Origin: Lentzea fradiae
Lineage (GTDB): Bacteria; Actinomycetota; Actinomycetes; Mycobacteriales; Pseudonocardiaceae
Reading direction: 5' to 3'
Length of the DNA: 64,000 nt
Assembly (NCBI RefSeq): GCF_900100955.1
Contig: NZ_FNCC01000006.1
Coordinates: 372,001-436,000, forward strand
Each line of letters opens with the position of its first letter. The first letter of the stretch is position 1. The notes under the pieces are model-generated. The model saw only the letters and a program-made list of their open reading frames with translations, had not been told where the DNA came from and did no database searches. The translations under genes were made by a program, and so were the position numbers. This document shows, piece by piece, positions 27,448-35,150 of this stretch.

Positions 27448-28323
27448 CAGGAACAGCACGACGGAACCGGGCAGCGCGGCGACCAGCGCCAGCACGCCGT
27501 AGACGACGCCGGTGGTGAAGCCCTGCTGGGCGCCGAACCCGGCGGCGCCGAACGCCACCGCGAGAAACGCCTCGCGCGGCCCGAACCCGCCGATGTTGAC
27601 CGGGATCGCCATGATCAGCAGCGCCAGCACCACGACCGGCGCGAGCTGCGCCACCGTCGCGTCCGCCCCGGCGGCGCGGGCCGCCACGACGAACATCGCC
27701 ACGTAGCCCGCGACCGCCGCCGCCGACAGCGCGACGAGCGCGGGCCAGGTCCGCAGCGACAGCAGGCGGATGCCGTCGGCGAGCGTGGCGACGAGGACGC
27801 GGCGCACCGGCCGGACGAACCAGCCGGCGACCAGCGCGGCGGCCAGTCCGGCGACGGCGAGCCCGGCCGTGGCGCCGTCCAGGCCGAGGTCCAGACCGGG
27901 AGCGGGGTAGGCGAGCAGCACCGCGAGGCCGATCCCGATGAGCACGACCTGCCCGGCGAACCGCTCGAAGAACACGGCGCGCACACCCCGTCCGACGTCA
28001 CCGGACTCGCGGCCGTGGTTGAGCGCGCGGTGCACGTCGCCGAGCACGCCCGCGGGCAGGACGGCGTTGATGAGCTGCGCCCGGTAGTAGTCGCTGATCG
28101 CGCCGCGCAGGCACAGCGTCAGGCCGAGGCGGCGGGCGACGATCACCCAGCGCCCGGCGCTGGCCACCGTCGTCACGAGCCCGATCGCGAGCGCGGCGGC
28201 GACGGAGTGCGCGTCGATCGCGCGCAGCCCGTCGACGAACGCCCCCGTGCCCAGGCGCAGGCCCAGGCCGACGAGGATCGCCGCCGCCAGCACGAGACGG
28301 AGCCACGGCCAGAACTTCTTCAT
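27361..28323 (-). CDS. Flippase-like membrane protein (LPG-synthase TM / UPF0104 family)
   Basis: The 320-residue protein has about eight membrane spans and the family motifs ISDYYRAQLINAVLPAGVLG (near residue 75) and IPVNIGGFGPREA near 255. This family covers the flippase half of MprF and many proteins linked to export of lipid-linked glycans. GTG at 28326 or ATG at 28323 can start it, both overlapping the methyltransferase stop. Its last 87 bp overlap the convergent creatininase gene, the longest tail overlap in the window. As the last gene of the PTPS-glycosyltransferase-methyltransferase operon, it may move the finished product across the membrane. Confidence 0.82.
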   Translation of the reverse strand: MKKFWPWLRLVLAAAILVGLGLRLGTGAFVDGLRAIDAHSVAAALAIGLVTTVASAGRWVIVARRLGLTLCLRGAISDYYRAQLINAVLPAGVLGDVHRALNHGRESGDVGRGVRAVFFERFAGQVVLIGIGLAVLLAYPAPGLDLGLDGATAGLAVAGLAAALVAGWFVRPVRRVLVATLADGIRLLSLRTWPALVALSAAAVAGYVAMFVVAARAAGADATVAQLAPVVVLALLIMAIPVNIGGFGPREAFLAVAFGAAGFGAQQGFTTGVVYGVLALVAALPGSVVLFLSRRAEVEQAEVVPEGLGQTREQQLALAR

Positions 28324-29102
28324 CACACAGCTCCCGGTATTGCCAGCAGGTCGACGTGGTGGACCACAGCGGACACCGTCGACCTGCGGCGCAGGTAGTC
28401 GGCGGCCTCGGTGGCGAGTGCGGGTTCCTGCTCCACTGCGGCGCCGACCCAGCCCTTCAGCCACTCGGCCTGCAGGGCGTCGCCGTGCGTGCGCCAAGGG
28501 CTCGGTGCCGTGTGGACCGTCGCACCCAAGGCGCGGAACGCCTCCTCCGCGACGGCCGGTGCGTCCGGCCCGAGGAGCCGCCGTCCGTCCACGACGCGGC
28601 GCTGGTGGGCGTTGAACGCGTCCTGGAAGGCGACGTCGAGCGGGTCGGCCGGGTCGAACTCGACCCGGCCGGCGACCGAGAGCGTGAACAAGGCGGGCAC
28701 ATGTGCTTCTACGGAGGCGGCGGCCAGAGCGTTCACCTCGTCCGCGGTGAGCAGGTCGAGCAACGCGGAGCAGGTGAGGAGGTCGGCGCCCGCGAGGTCG
28801 GCGGCACGCAGCGTCGTGAGGTCGCCCTCCCGCGTCTCGGCGGTGACGTTCTCGACGGCGTTCATGCCGGCCTCCGCCAGCGCGAGCAGCCGGGGGTCGC
28901 GGTCGTGCAGCACCCAGTGCTGCGCGCCGCCGAGTCTCCCGGCGAGCCATCGTCCCATCGATCCCGTTCCACACCCGAGGTCACGGATCGTCAGGGGGGT
29001 TCGGTTCACCAGAGTTTCGCGGACGATCTCCACGAGCCCGGCCGAGCGCGCTCGCGCGTCGGCGGTTTCCCGCAGTGCCAGCCATTCCGGGGCGAAGGTC
29101 AT
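28323..29102 (-). CDS. Class I SAM-dependent methyltransferase
   Basis: A 259-residue Rossmann-fold methyltransferase with the SAM loop IRDLGCGTGSMGRW (about residues 38-51), the acidic motif II at VLHDRDP, and LLTCSALLDLLT as motif IV. Start ATG at 29102 overlaps the upstream glycosyltransferase stop by 4 bp (ATGA), and its stop overlaps the flippase-like start. It would methylate an O or N atom of an unknown pathway intermediate. No close functional family is recognised. Confidence 0.83.
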   Translation of the reverse strand: MTFAPEWLALRETADARARSAGLVEIVRETLVNRTPLTIRDLGCGTGSMGRWLAGRLGGAQHWVLHDRDPRLLALAEAGMNAVENVTAETREGDLTTLRAADLAGADLLTCSALLDLLTADEVNALAAASVEAHVPALFTLSVAGRVEFDPADPLDVAFQDAFNAHQRRVVDGRRLLGPDAPAVAEEAFRALGATVHTAPSPWRTHGDALQAEWLKGWVGAAVEQEPALATEAADYLRRRSTVSAVVHHVDLLAIPGAV

Positions 29103-30070
29103 GGCGGCAGAGTAGCCAGCACCCTCCGCAGGTCCTCTGTGGACACGTCCCAAGTGGACAGAGAACGGCGTCGCGACCGGGCGCGGGCGCGCAGCTCGTC
29201 CCGGAACCGCTGGTCGTTGAACCAGCAGGTCAACGCGCCTTCCCAGGCGCTCACGTCACCCGATCGGACGAGCAGTCCGCCGTCCCCCAGCGCGTCCGGG
29301 ACAGCACTCGCGATCACCGGCAGACCGCGGGCGAGCGCCTCGGTGACGACCATGCCGTACGTCTCGGCGCGGGAGGCCAGCACGAACAGGTCCGCGCGGT
29401 CGTACGCGCTGGTCAGCGCCTCGCCGGTGAGCGGCCCGGTGAAGCTGACGCGCTCGTCGCGCGGCAGCTCGCGCAGGAACGGCCCGTGCGGGCCCACGCA
29501 GGTGAGCCGCCAGTCGGCTTCGACCTTCCGCAACGCGCTGATCAGCACGTCGTGGCCTTTGCGGGGTGTGACCGACGCGACGCAGAGCAGGTGGTGGACG
29601 CCGTCGGTCCCCGTCGCGAGCGGCGCCGGGTCGGTGCCGGGGACGACGACGTGGACCGCGGCGAGACCGTGCCGGATCCTGATGTCGCGGGCGGCCGCCG
29701 GGCTCGTCGCGACGACCGCGCTCGCGGCCCGCAGGACCTCGCGCTCGCAGCCGTCCAGGAACCGGGCGGTCGCCGGGTCGAGCCCCGTCTCGTCGGCGAG
29801 CGGCAGGTGCACGAGCACGACGAGCCGCAGGCGCCGGGCGTGCGGCACGACGACCTCCGGCACCCCGCAGGCGACGAGGCCGTCGACCAGGACGACCTCA
29901 CCGTCCGGGATGCCCGCAAGCGTTTGCTCCAGCGGTCCGGTGTCAGCGGGCCGCGGCCAGGTCCCGGCGACGAGCAGGTGGTCCATGCCCGCGCCGACGC
30001 GCAGGTCGTAGACGTTGCCTCCGCTGGGACCGGCCGGGTCGCCGACGTCAGCCGGAAGGACGAAGCGCAC
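29099..30070 (-). CDS. Family 4-type glycosyltransferase
   Basis: This 323-residue GT-B enzyme has the N-terminal [11 protein letters not shown] (near residue 16), which differs from the usual GG..xx..L, and the nucleotide-sugar-binding C-domain with [14 protein letters not shown] and the [18 protein letters not shown] motif (E-x7-E). GTG at 30070 is the start, giving 23 bp overlap with the PTPS-like gene. It would attach a sugar from an NDP donor to the cluster's product. Its position directly behind the PTPS-fold gene suggests a pterin-like or lipid acceptor, which is inference. Confidence 0.85.
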   Translation of the reverse strand: MRFVLPADVGDPAGPSGGNVYDLRVGAGMDHLLVAGTWPRPADTGPLEQTLAGIPDGEVVLVDGLVACGVPEVVVPHARRLRLVVLVHLPLADETGLDPATARFLDGCEREVLRAASAVVATSPAAARDIRIRHGLAAVHVVVPGTDPAPLATGTDGVHHLLCVASVTPRKGHDVLISALRKVEADWRLTCVGPHGPFLRELPRDERVSFTGPLTGEALTSAYDRADLFVLASRAETYGMVVTEALARGLPVIASAVPDALGDGGLLVRSGDVSAWEGALTCWFNDQRFRDELRARARSRRRSLSTWDVSTEDLRRVLATLPP

Positions 30071-30458
30071 GTTCGTAGCTCGCCCACGCCACGTGGGACT
30101 CGTGGAGTGTGACGCTGATCCCATCGATGCCGTGCGCACCCTCGCCCAGGGCACCCTCGGAGATCTTCTCCGCGAGCTGGTCCGCGATGTGCTTCGCGAG
30201 CCACTCCGTCGAGGTGTTGATGCCCGCGAACTGCGGTTCTTCGTCGAGGTTGCGGTAGTTGAACGCCGCCAGGACCTTGTTCAGCTCCTGGGTCGCGAGT
30301 CCGATGTCGACGACGATGTTGTCCGAATCGAGCTCGGCACGTTTGAACGTCGCGTCCACCAGGAACGTTGCCCCATGCAGACGTTGTGCCGGACCGAAGA
30401 CCTCGCCGCGGAAACTGTGGGCGATCATGACGTGATCGCGGACGGTGATGCTGAACAG
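30048..30458 (-). CDS. PTPS/QueD-fold protein lacking zinc ligands; probable CTG start
   Basis: The protein has the T-fold of 6-pyruvoyltetrahydropterin synthase, 136 residues. Where active enzymes read F-x-AxHRL...HGHNY, this one reads [12 protein letters not shown] (residues 21-32): two zinc His are replaced by Gln25 and Ala30, leaving only His28. The STEWLAKH segment and the final [11 protein letters not shown] strand keep pterin-pocket features. The first ATG (30428) has no ribosome site, but CTG at 30458 has GGAGG five bases upstream and adds FSITVRDHV, which fits the first strand. It probably binds a pterin-like ligand without PTPS chemistry. I recall the same zinc loss in Streptomyces coelicolor SCO6650. 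Confidence 0.85.
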   Translation of the reverse strand: MFSITVRDHVMIAHSFRGEVFGPAQRLHGATFLVDATFKRAELDSDNIVVDIGLATQELNKVLAAFNYRNLDEEPQFAGINTSTEWLAKHIADQLAEKISEGALGEGAHGIDGISVTLHESHVAWASYERALRPSG

Positions 30459-30500
30459 GATGACCTCCGCTGTGCGGTCGGGTTACGGTGCGAAGTCCGT

Positions 30501-30522
30501 CCGAGCGTAGCTGCACGCTCGG
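30501..30522 (+). promoter_or_regulatory. Inverted repeat in the ribA / PTPS-like divergent region
   Basis: CCGAGCGT at 30501-30508 and ACGCTCGG at 30515-30522 form a perfect 8-bp stem or dyad around six bases, 28 bp before the ribA ATG and 42 bp before the PTPS-like start. It may be an operator serving both genes or a leader hairpin. The sequence does not resemble the FMN riboswitch. Confidence 0.45.
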
Positions 30523-30550
30523 AAGGCACCTGGTGACGAGGGGACCGTAG

Positions 30551-31183
30551 ATGTTCGAAGATGCCTTCAACGAGGAAGACGTGGCGGAGTCCGACCTGGT
30601 GACTCGCAGAGGCACCTTCCGGGCAGTGGCGTTCCGCGCCGACGGCCACGAGCACATGGCCCTCGTCTACGGCAAGACGAAGCTGCGCGAGAACGTGCTG
30701 GTGCGCATCCACTCCGAGTGCATGACCGGCGACATCTTCGGCGCCATGCGGTGCGAGTGCGGCGAGCAGCTCGACGCGGCGCTGAACACCATCGTGCGTG
30801 AGGGCAACGGGATCCTCATCTACCTGAGAGGCCACGAGGGCCGCGGAATCGGTTTGGTGGCGAAGGTCCGCACGCACGTCCTGCAGGACGCCGGGATGGA
30901 CACGCTGGACTCCGCCACGTCCCTGGGGTTGCCCGTCGACGTGCGGGACTACACCCCCGCGGCGCGGGTGCTGAAGCACCTGCGGGTCCAGTCGGTCCGG
31001 CTGATGTCCAACAACCCCGACAAGATCGCGGCACTGGAGGACAACGGCATCACGGTCACCTCGCGCGTGCCGTTGCTGATGCCGCCGAACACGCACAACA
31101 TCGCGTACCTGACGGCCAAGCGCGACCGGCTCGGGCACGACCTCCCGCAGGTCGACTCGTTCACCCTGCCGCACGCCCGCTGA
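30551..31183 (+). CDS. ribA: GTP cyclohydrolase II
   Basis: The 210-residue enzyme opens the imidazole ring of GTP, releasing formate and pyrophosphate, to give the diaminopyrimidine ribotide that begins riboflavin synthesis. Zinc ligands Cys57, Cys68 and Cys70 are present in HSECMTGDIFGAMRCECG, followed by the catalytic LIYLRGHEGRGIGL (Tyr91) and the PLLMPPNTHNIAYL end. There is no RibB half and no other riboflavin gene nearby, so this is probably a pathway-specific copy. I recall that one S. coelicolor paralogue has Met for the catalytic Tyr and stops at a formamidopyrimidine; here the Tyr is kept. GAGGGG precedes the ATG. Confidence 0.93.
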   Translation: MFEDAFNEEDVAESDLVTRRGTFRAVAFRADGHEHMALVYGKTKLRENVLVRIHSECMTGDIFGAMRCECGEQLDAALNTIVREGNGILIYLRGHEGRGIGLVAKVRTHVLQDAGMDTLDSATSLGLPVDVRDYTPAARVLKHLRVQSVRLMSNNPDKIAALEDNGITVTSRVPLLMPPNTHNIAYLTAKRDRLGHDLPQVDSFTLPHAR

Positions 31184-31194
31184 CCGCCACTGCC

Positions 31195-31224
31195 GCACCG
31201 GGCCGCTGCGAGCCGGCCCGGTGC
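31195..31224. terminator. Bidirectional hairpin between ribA and an oxidoreductase gene
   Basis: GCACCGGGCCG at 31195-31205 pairs perfectly with CGGCCCGGTGC at 31214-31224 around an 8-base loop, 12 bp after the ribA stop and 12 bp before the convergent gene's end. It lacks a T-tract. Confidence 0.6.
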
Positions 31225-31235
31225 CGTCCCGGGGG

Positions 31236-32177
31236 TCAGACGGTGACGACGACCTTGCCGAGCGACCGTCGCGAGTGGACGTGCTCGATCGCGGCGACGC
31301 CCTCCGACAACGGGAACTCCCGCTCCACCGGCGGCTTCACCCGCCCCGCCTCGATCAGCACGCGCAGCTCCTCGAAGACGTCGGCGCGTTCGGTCGCCAG
31401 CAGCGGCACGTACTTCTGCGACACGAACAGGTTGAGCGCGAGCGCGACGAGCGTCCGTTCGACCCCGCCCGTCAGCTTTCCCCCGGTCTCGGCACCGACC
31501 ATGACGATCCTGCCCTTCGGGGTGGCCGCCCTGCGCAGCGTGGCCAGCGACCGACCGCCGCCGCAGTCCAGCACCACGTCGTAGGTGCCCGTGTAGTCGG
31601 CAACGGTGTAGTCCACGACCTCGTCGGCACCCAGCGACCGCACCAGGCCGACCTTGCCCGTGCTGCACACCCCGGTCACGTGTGCGCCGAGGGCCTTCGC
31701 GATCTGCACGCCGTACGAGCCGACACCGCCACCCGCGCCGAGGACCAGAACCCGTTGCCCCGGCTGGACACCGCGCAGCCCCTGCAGCGCGGTCCCGCCC
31801 GAGATCGGCACGGCCGCCGCCTCCGCGAACGAGACGTTGCCCGGCTTGCGCGCCAGCCGTGAGACACGGGCGACCGTGTACTCGGCGAACGCCCCGCTGC
31901 CGCACGTGCCGAACACCTCGTCGCCGACCGCGAACTCCGTGACGCCGGGACCGAGCGCCGTCACGACGCCGGCGACGTCACGTCCCGGGACCGGCGTTCC
32001 CGGACCGCGGAGCCCGACGGCCCGCACGAGGTAAGGCCGTCCGGCGAAGAGGTGCCACGTGCCCATGTCGACGCCCGCCGACCGCACCTCCAACAGAACC
32101 TCGCCCTTCCCGGGCACAGGCACGTCCAGTTCACCCAGCACCGCCGATCCGTATCTTCGTTGCACCACAGCCTTCAC
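31236..32177 (-). CDS. NAD(P)-dependent quinone-oxidoreductase-like MDR enzyme
   Basis: A 313-residue medium-chain dehydrogenase/reductase without zinc-binding Cys, thus of the quinone oxidoreductase type. Key features are the GRDVAGVVTALGPGV segment near residue 67, the cofactor loop VLVLGAGGGVGSYGVQIAKALGA near 142-164 and the VLDCGGG strand. It would reduce a quinone or enone with NADPH. Its ATG overlaps the upstream HTH gene by 4 bp, so it belongs to a three-gene operon with that regulator and a membrane protein. Confidence 0.87.
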   Translation of the reverse strand: MKAVVQRRYGSAVLGELDVPVPGKGEVLLEVRSAGVDMGTWHLFAGRPYLVRAVGLRGPGTPVPGRDVAGVVTALGPGVTEFAVGDEVFGTCGSGAFAEYTVARVSRLARKPGNVSFAEAAAVPISGGTALQGLRGVQPGQRVLVLGAGGGVGSYGVQIAKALGAHVTGVCSTGKVGLVRSLGADEVVDYTVADYTGTYDVVLDCGGGRSLATLRRAATPKGRIVMVGAETGGKLTGGVERTLVALALNLFVSQKYVPLLATERADVFEELRVLIEAGRVKPPVEREFPLSEGVAAIEHVHSRRSLGKVVVTV

Positions 32178-32395
32178 AAGTCCTCCTCCGGGTACTGGAA
32201 CACGTCTTCGAGCGGCACCGCGAACACACGCGCGATCTTGAACGCGACCTCCAGCGAGGGCGAGTACTTGCCCTGCTCGATGGCGATCAGCGTCTGGCGC
32301 GTCACCCCGATGGCCGACGCGAGATCGGCCTGCTTCATCTCGCCGTGCGCGAACCGCAGCGCGCGGATGGAGTTCGTGACCTTCGTGGGCTTCAC
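32174..32395 (-). CDS. Cro/CI-type helix-turn-helix regulator
   Basis: A 73-residue DNA-binding protein made almost entirely of an HTH_3 domain: MKQADLASAIGVTRQTLIAI is the helix-turn-helix (about residues 20-39) and SLEVAFKIARVFAVPLEDVF completes the fold. Such small regulators often accompany a membrane protein and repress their own operon. Its GTG overlaps the stop of the membrane-protein gene (GTGA). A dyad overlapping the operon promoter is a likely target. Confidence 0.9.
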   Translation of the reverse strand: MKPTKVTNSIRALRFAHGEMKQADLASAIGVTRQTLIAIEQGKYSPSLEVAFKIARVFAVPLEDVFQYPEEDL

Positions 32396-32814
32396 GGCAT
32401 CCCCTGCCGGTAGGCCGAGACCTTGGCCGCCGAGCCGAGCACCGCGGACAGCACGAAGCACAGGTAGAGCACGTTCGCGATCCAGAAGTGCGGCGCCTCG
32501 ACCATCGCGAGCACCAGCGCGCACACCCCGCCGATGGCGACGAACGACTGCCCGACGACGTCGCCGAACCGGCCGATCTCGCGGTCGCGCTCGTCGCTCT
32601 GCAGGCCGTCGTGGCGCGCGGCGATGCCGAACCAGATGCCCGACACGATGCCGGCGACGATGCCTAGCCCCATCGTCCACAGCATGGCGCCGATGTAGGG
32701 CACCTCGGCCAACGGCCGTCCGTCCACCTGGCTCAGGACGAGCACCGCGTACAGCGCGTACCCGATGATGGCGATCACACCCAAGGCCCACGCGCGCTTC
32801 TCTTCGAACGCCAC
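32392..32814 (-). CDS. Four-span membrane protein linked to an HTH regulator
   Basis: The 140-residue product has four membrane spans and a central cytoplasmic loop with the charged QSDERDREIGRFGD stretch, as in the DUF2178-like proteins commonly paired with small HTH regulators. GTG at 32814 is chosen because AGGAG lies seven bases upstream; an ATG at 32847 would extend it by 11 residues but has no ribosome site. The pair may sense a membrane condition or cell-surface stress. No catalytic residues are recognised. Confidence 0.7.
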   Translation of the reverse strand: MAFEEKRAWALGVIAIIGYALYAVLVLSQVDGRPLAEVPYIGAMLWTMGLGIVAGIVSGIWFGIAARHDGLQSDERDREIGRFGDVVGQSFVAIGGVCALVLAMVEAPHFWIANVLYLCFVLSAVLGSAAKVSAYRQGMP

Positions 32815-32827
32815 GTCACCGCTCCTG

Positions 32828-32880
32828 ATGTCAAAGAAACCTGACATCGCCAAGGTAAAACGAACCCGACACCGTGTCAA
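32828..32880 (-). promoter_or_regulatory. Promoter and dyad operator of the membrane-protein/HTH/MDR operon
   Basis: Read on the minus strand, TTGACA (32875-32880) and TACCTT (32852-32857) are separated by exactly 17 bp, a near-consensus promoter. Just downstream, ATGTCA (32828-32833) and TGACAT (32842-32847) form a perfect inverted repeat with an 8-bp spacer, covering about +5 to +25. A repressor bound here would block transcription, and the HTH protein of the operon is the obvious candidate. Confidence 0.65.
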
Positions 32881-32954
32881 ACATCTTTTACATGATCAGG
32901 TGACGGCCGGATGGCGGTCGACTACCTCCGTTCGGACCCGTTAGCGTGCGGCAC

Positions 32955-33809
32955 ATGCTTCGTCCGATCCTTCTCGTGTGCGCGCTCGCGCTCACGGCGT
33001 GCGGACACGCCGTGACGGGGGAGCCACCCGCGAACGCGAGGCAGCACACCCCGGCCGCGGCACCGCGCGTCGCCACGCCCGACCTCTGCCCCATGCCCGA
33101 CAGCGGGTTCGACTGCGAGTTCCAGAAGCGCATCAAGGCGGCACAGGCGTACGCCGAGACCAGGCCGGGCACCGTCGGCATCGTGCTGCGCGACCGCAAG
33201 ACCGGCGCGACCTGGCGCAACGACAGCGCGTCCGAGCTGACCTGGACGGCGTCGACGATCAAGCTCGCGATGGTCGTGAACCTCCTGGAACGCCACCGCA
33301 CCGGGAACATCCGGCTGAGCGCCCAGGACCGCAGGCTGATGACCGCCATGCTGCACAGCTCCGACGACGACGCGGCGGACACGCTCTGGAAGCGCTACGG
33401 CGGCGCGACGTTCAACGCGGCGTTCGCCAGGTACGGCATGACGGAGCTGGCCGCCCAAAGAGGATATTCGTCCACCTTCCCCTACTGGGGCTTCGAGAAG
33501 TGCACGGCGAACGACCTCGACCGCCTGATCAACTACGTGCTGGACGAGCTCCCCGCCGAGGACCGCGCGTACGTCGTCGGCCAGATGCGCGACGTCGGCC
33601 CCGAGCAGCAGTGGGGCGCCTGGGGACCCGACTCCGGCACGAAGAACGGCTGGTCGGAGGAGGACAGCGGCTGGGTGATGAACTCGGTCGGGTTCATCGG
33701 GCCGGACGAGCGGTACACGGTCGCGATCATGAACAACCTCAAGGGCGAGGGCGGCTACGACGAGGGCCGCGCCACGGACACGGAGATCACCCGCATCCTG
33801 TTCCGCTGA
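32955..33809 (+). CDS. Beta-lactamase-like serine hydrolase lipoprotein
   Basis: The 284-residue product is a lipoprotein (lipobox LTAC, Cys16) with a class A beta-lactamase/penicillin-binding fold. The active-site tetrad is STIK (Ser100 to Lys103), followed by SSDDDA in place of the SDN motif and by GTKNGW in place of KTG. These deviations make a true beta-lactamase doubtful; peptidoglycan binding or esterase activity is possible. A TAGCGT -10 lies seven bases before the ATG, suggesting leaderless transcription. The upstream GTG (32946) is less likely. Confidence 0.82.
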   Translation: MLRPILLVCALALTACGHAVTGEPPANARQHTPAAAPRVATPDLCPMPDSGFDCEFQKRIKAAQAYAETRPGTVGIVLRDRKTGATWRNDSASELTWTASTIKLAMVVNLLERHRTGNIRLSAQDRRLMTAMLHSSDDDAADTLWKRYGGATFNAAFARYGMTELAAQRGYSSTFPYWGFEKCTANDLDRLINYVLDELPAEDRAYVVGQMRDVGPEQQWGAWGPDSGTKNGWSEEDSGWVMNSVGFIGPDERYTVAIMNNLKGEGGYDEGRATDTEITRILFR

Positions 33810-33863
33810 CCGCCGGCGAGCCGGCGTCCCGGAGCCGGCCTGGAACCGAGGATTCGAGCACGA

Positions 33864-35087
33864 GTGACCTTCTCGGCGTCACTGGGCCCCGGCCACGTCG
33901 CCCGGCAGCTCTGCCGGCCGGGCGAGCACCTGGTCTGGGCGATGTACCGGACCACGTTCCACTACGCCGTGGACGGCCTCGACCACCTCGGCGCACCGAG
34001 CCGTTCCCTGCTCACCCGCGACGCCTCCGCGGTCATGCGCGAGGTAGGCGATGCCTCGGCGATCGGACGCGGAGTCGGCGCCTCGGCGGCCGGGCGTGGA
34101 GGCGGCGCGCTGTCGATGGTGCTCGGCGGCAGCGACGAGAACGACTCGAAGACTTCCGCCGATCACCTGGTCTTCGGCCCGTCCGGCGACGCACTCGCCC
34201 CGGCGGCCATGTCCCGGTTCGAACCGGGCAGGAAGCAGGACCGGCTGTGGGCGCTGACGTCCGAGCGCCTCGTCGTCGCCGAGCGCCAGCTCCCCCCGGC
34301 TGAGCAGGAGAGGTCGATCCTGGGTGCCGTCGTCGGTCTCGGCAAGGCGGTCAGCTTTGGCAAGGCGGTCGGCTTCAGCAAGGCGGTCGGCGGATTCCTG
34401 ACCGACCGCCGCCGGACGTACGGCGAGGGCGAACCGGTCACCGTGCCCGTCCACGACGTCGTGGCCGAGTTCCCGCGCACCTGCATCGCCGCGGCGGCAC
34501 CGGACCGCGTGACGCTCACCGACGGCTCGGGGTTCGAGTTCCTCCTCGGCACCCCCGCCCCGGTCTCGGACGAGGTGGTCGTCCGCGAGCTGACCAGGTT
34601 CTGGCTGCGCCCCGGCGAACACCTCGTGCTGGGCCTGCCCCCGATCGCCGGCCACGTGGGCGGCGTGGTCGGCGGCACCCTGCACGTCCCGTGGACCGCC
34701 GTCGGCGACACCCCCGCCCTGGAGCCGGCCGAAACGCGCTGGCTTTTGCCCGCACCACCGTCCCCACCGGACTGGATCGACGACCCGGCCCTCGGCTACT
34801 GGCTCGAGGCCCCCGACACGTCCTGCGCCGCCGTCCGCTTGGCGGACCACTTCGCGTCCAGCCGCGGCAACGCCCGGCTCGCCGTGAGCGACCAGCGCGT
34901 GGCCGTCGTCTACCCCAGCCACCTGCTCGCGACCAAGCCGTCCACCGTGTTCACGACGTTCGCGGAGATCCCGCGCACCGCCGTGCGGTCGATGGAGCAC
35001 GCCCGCGCCGGACTCAGCCTTCCGGCACGGCCGGTGGTGCGGCTGACGTTCGCGGACGGATCGGTGCTGACCCTGCGCCAACCGTGA
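33864..35087 (+). CDS. Hypothetical protein with internal 6-residue repeats
   Basis: The 407-residue product has no signal peptide and no domain I recognise. It appears to be built of several related beta-rich segments: phrases such as WALTSERLVVAERQ, ARLAVSDQRVAVVYP and VRLTFADGSVLTL recall PH-like or bacterial-PH-type strands, in which a protein variant tests a surface or lipid. Near residues 160-177 there are three copies of a hexapeptide (GKAVSF, GKAVGF, SKAVGG). The GTG start has a weak site. It lies behind the lipoprotein gene on the same strand with a 54-bp gap and could be co-transcribed. Confidence 0.65.
   Translation: MTFSASLGPGHVARQLCRPGEHLVWAMYRTTFHYAVDGLDHLGAPSRSLLTRDASAVMREVGDASAIGRGVGASAAGRGGGALSMVLGGSDENDSKTSADHLVFGPSGDALAPAAMSRFEPGRKQDRLWALTSERLVVAERQLPPAEQERSILGAVVGLGKAVSFGKAVGFSKAVGGFLTDRRRTYGEGEPVTVPVHDVVAEFPRTCIAAAAPDRVTLTDGSGFEFLLGTPAPVSDEVVVRELTRFWLRPGEHLVLGLPPIAGHVGGVVGGTLHVPWTAVGDTPALEPAETRWLLPAPPSPPDWIDDPALGYWLEAPDTSCAAVRLADHFASSRGNARLAVSDQRVAVVYPSHLLATKPSTVFTTFAEIPRTAVRSMEHARAGLSLPARPVVRLTFADGSVLTLRQP
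34341..34394 (+). repeat. Three tandem 18-bp repeats inside a coding region
   Basis: Three head-to-tail copies of an 18-base unit that begins GGCAAGGCGGTC (last copy AGCAAGGCGGTC) lie in frame in the 407-residue hypothetical gene. Being a multiple of three, copy-number change would keep the frame. Confidence 0.85.
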
Positions 35088-35093
35088 CCCGCC

Positions 35094-35150
35094 GCCAGCC
35101 CTGCCCCGCTGCCAGCCCTGCCCAGCCGTCAGCCCTGTCCTGCGGTCAGC
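35094..35150. repeat. Three tandem 17-bp repeats between genes
   Basis: The unit GCCAGCCCTGCCCNGCN recurs at 35094, 35111 and 35128, with a partial fourth copy at 35145 that includes the stop codon of the convergent MmcQ-like gene. The first two copies are almost identical and the third diverges. No hairpin-type terminator is seen here. Confidence 0.85.

Noticed and set aside
23969-31183. Interpretation as a queuosine/toyocamycin (7-deazapurine) cluster
   Set aside because: GTP cyclohydrolase here is type II, and no CPH4 synthase, QueE, QueC or nitrile enzyme is present; the PTPS-like protein lacks its zinc site.
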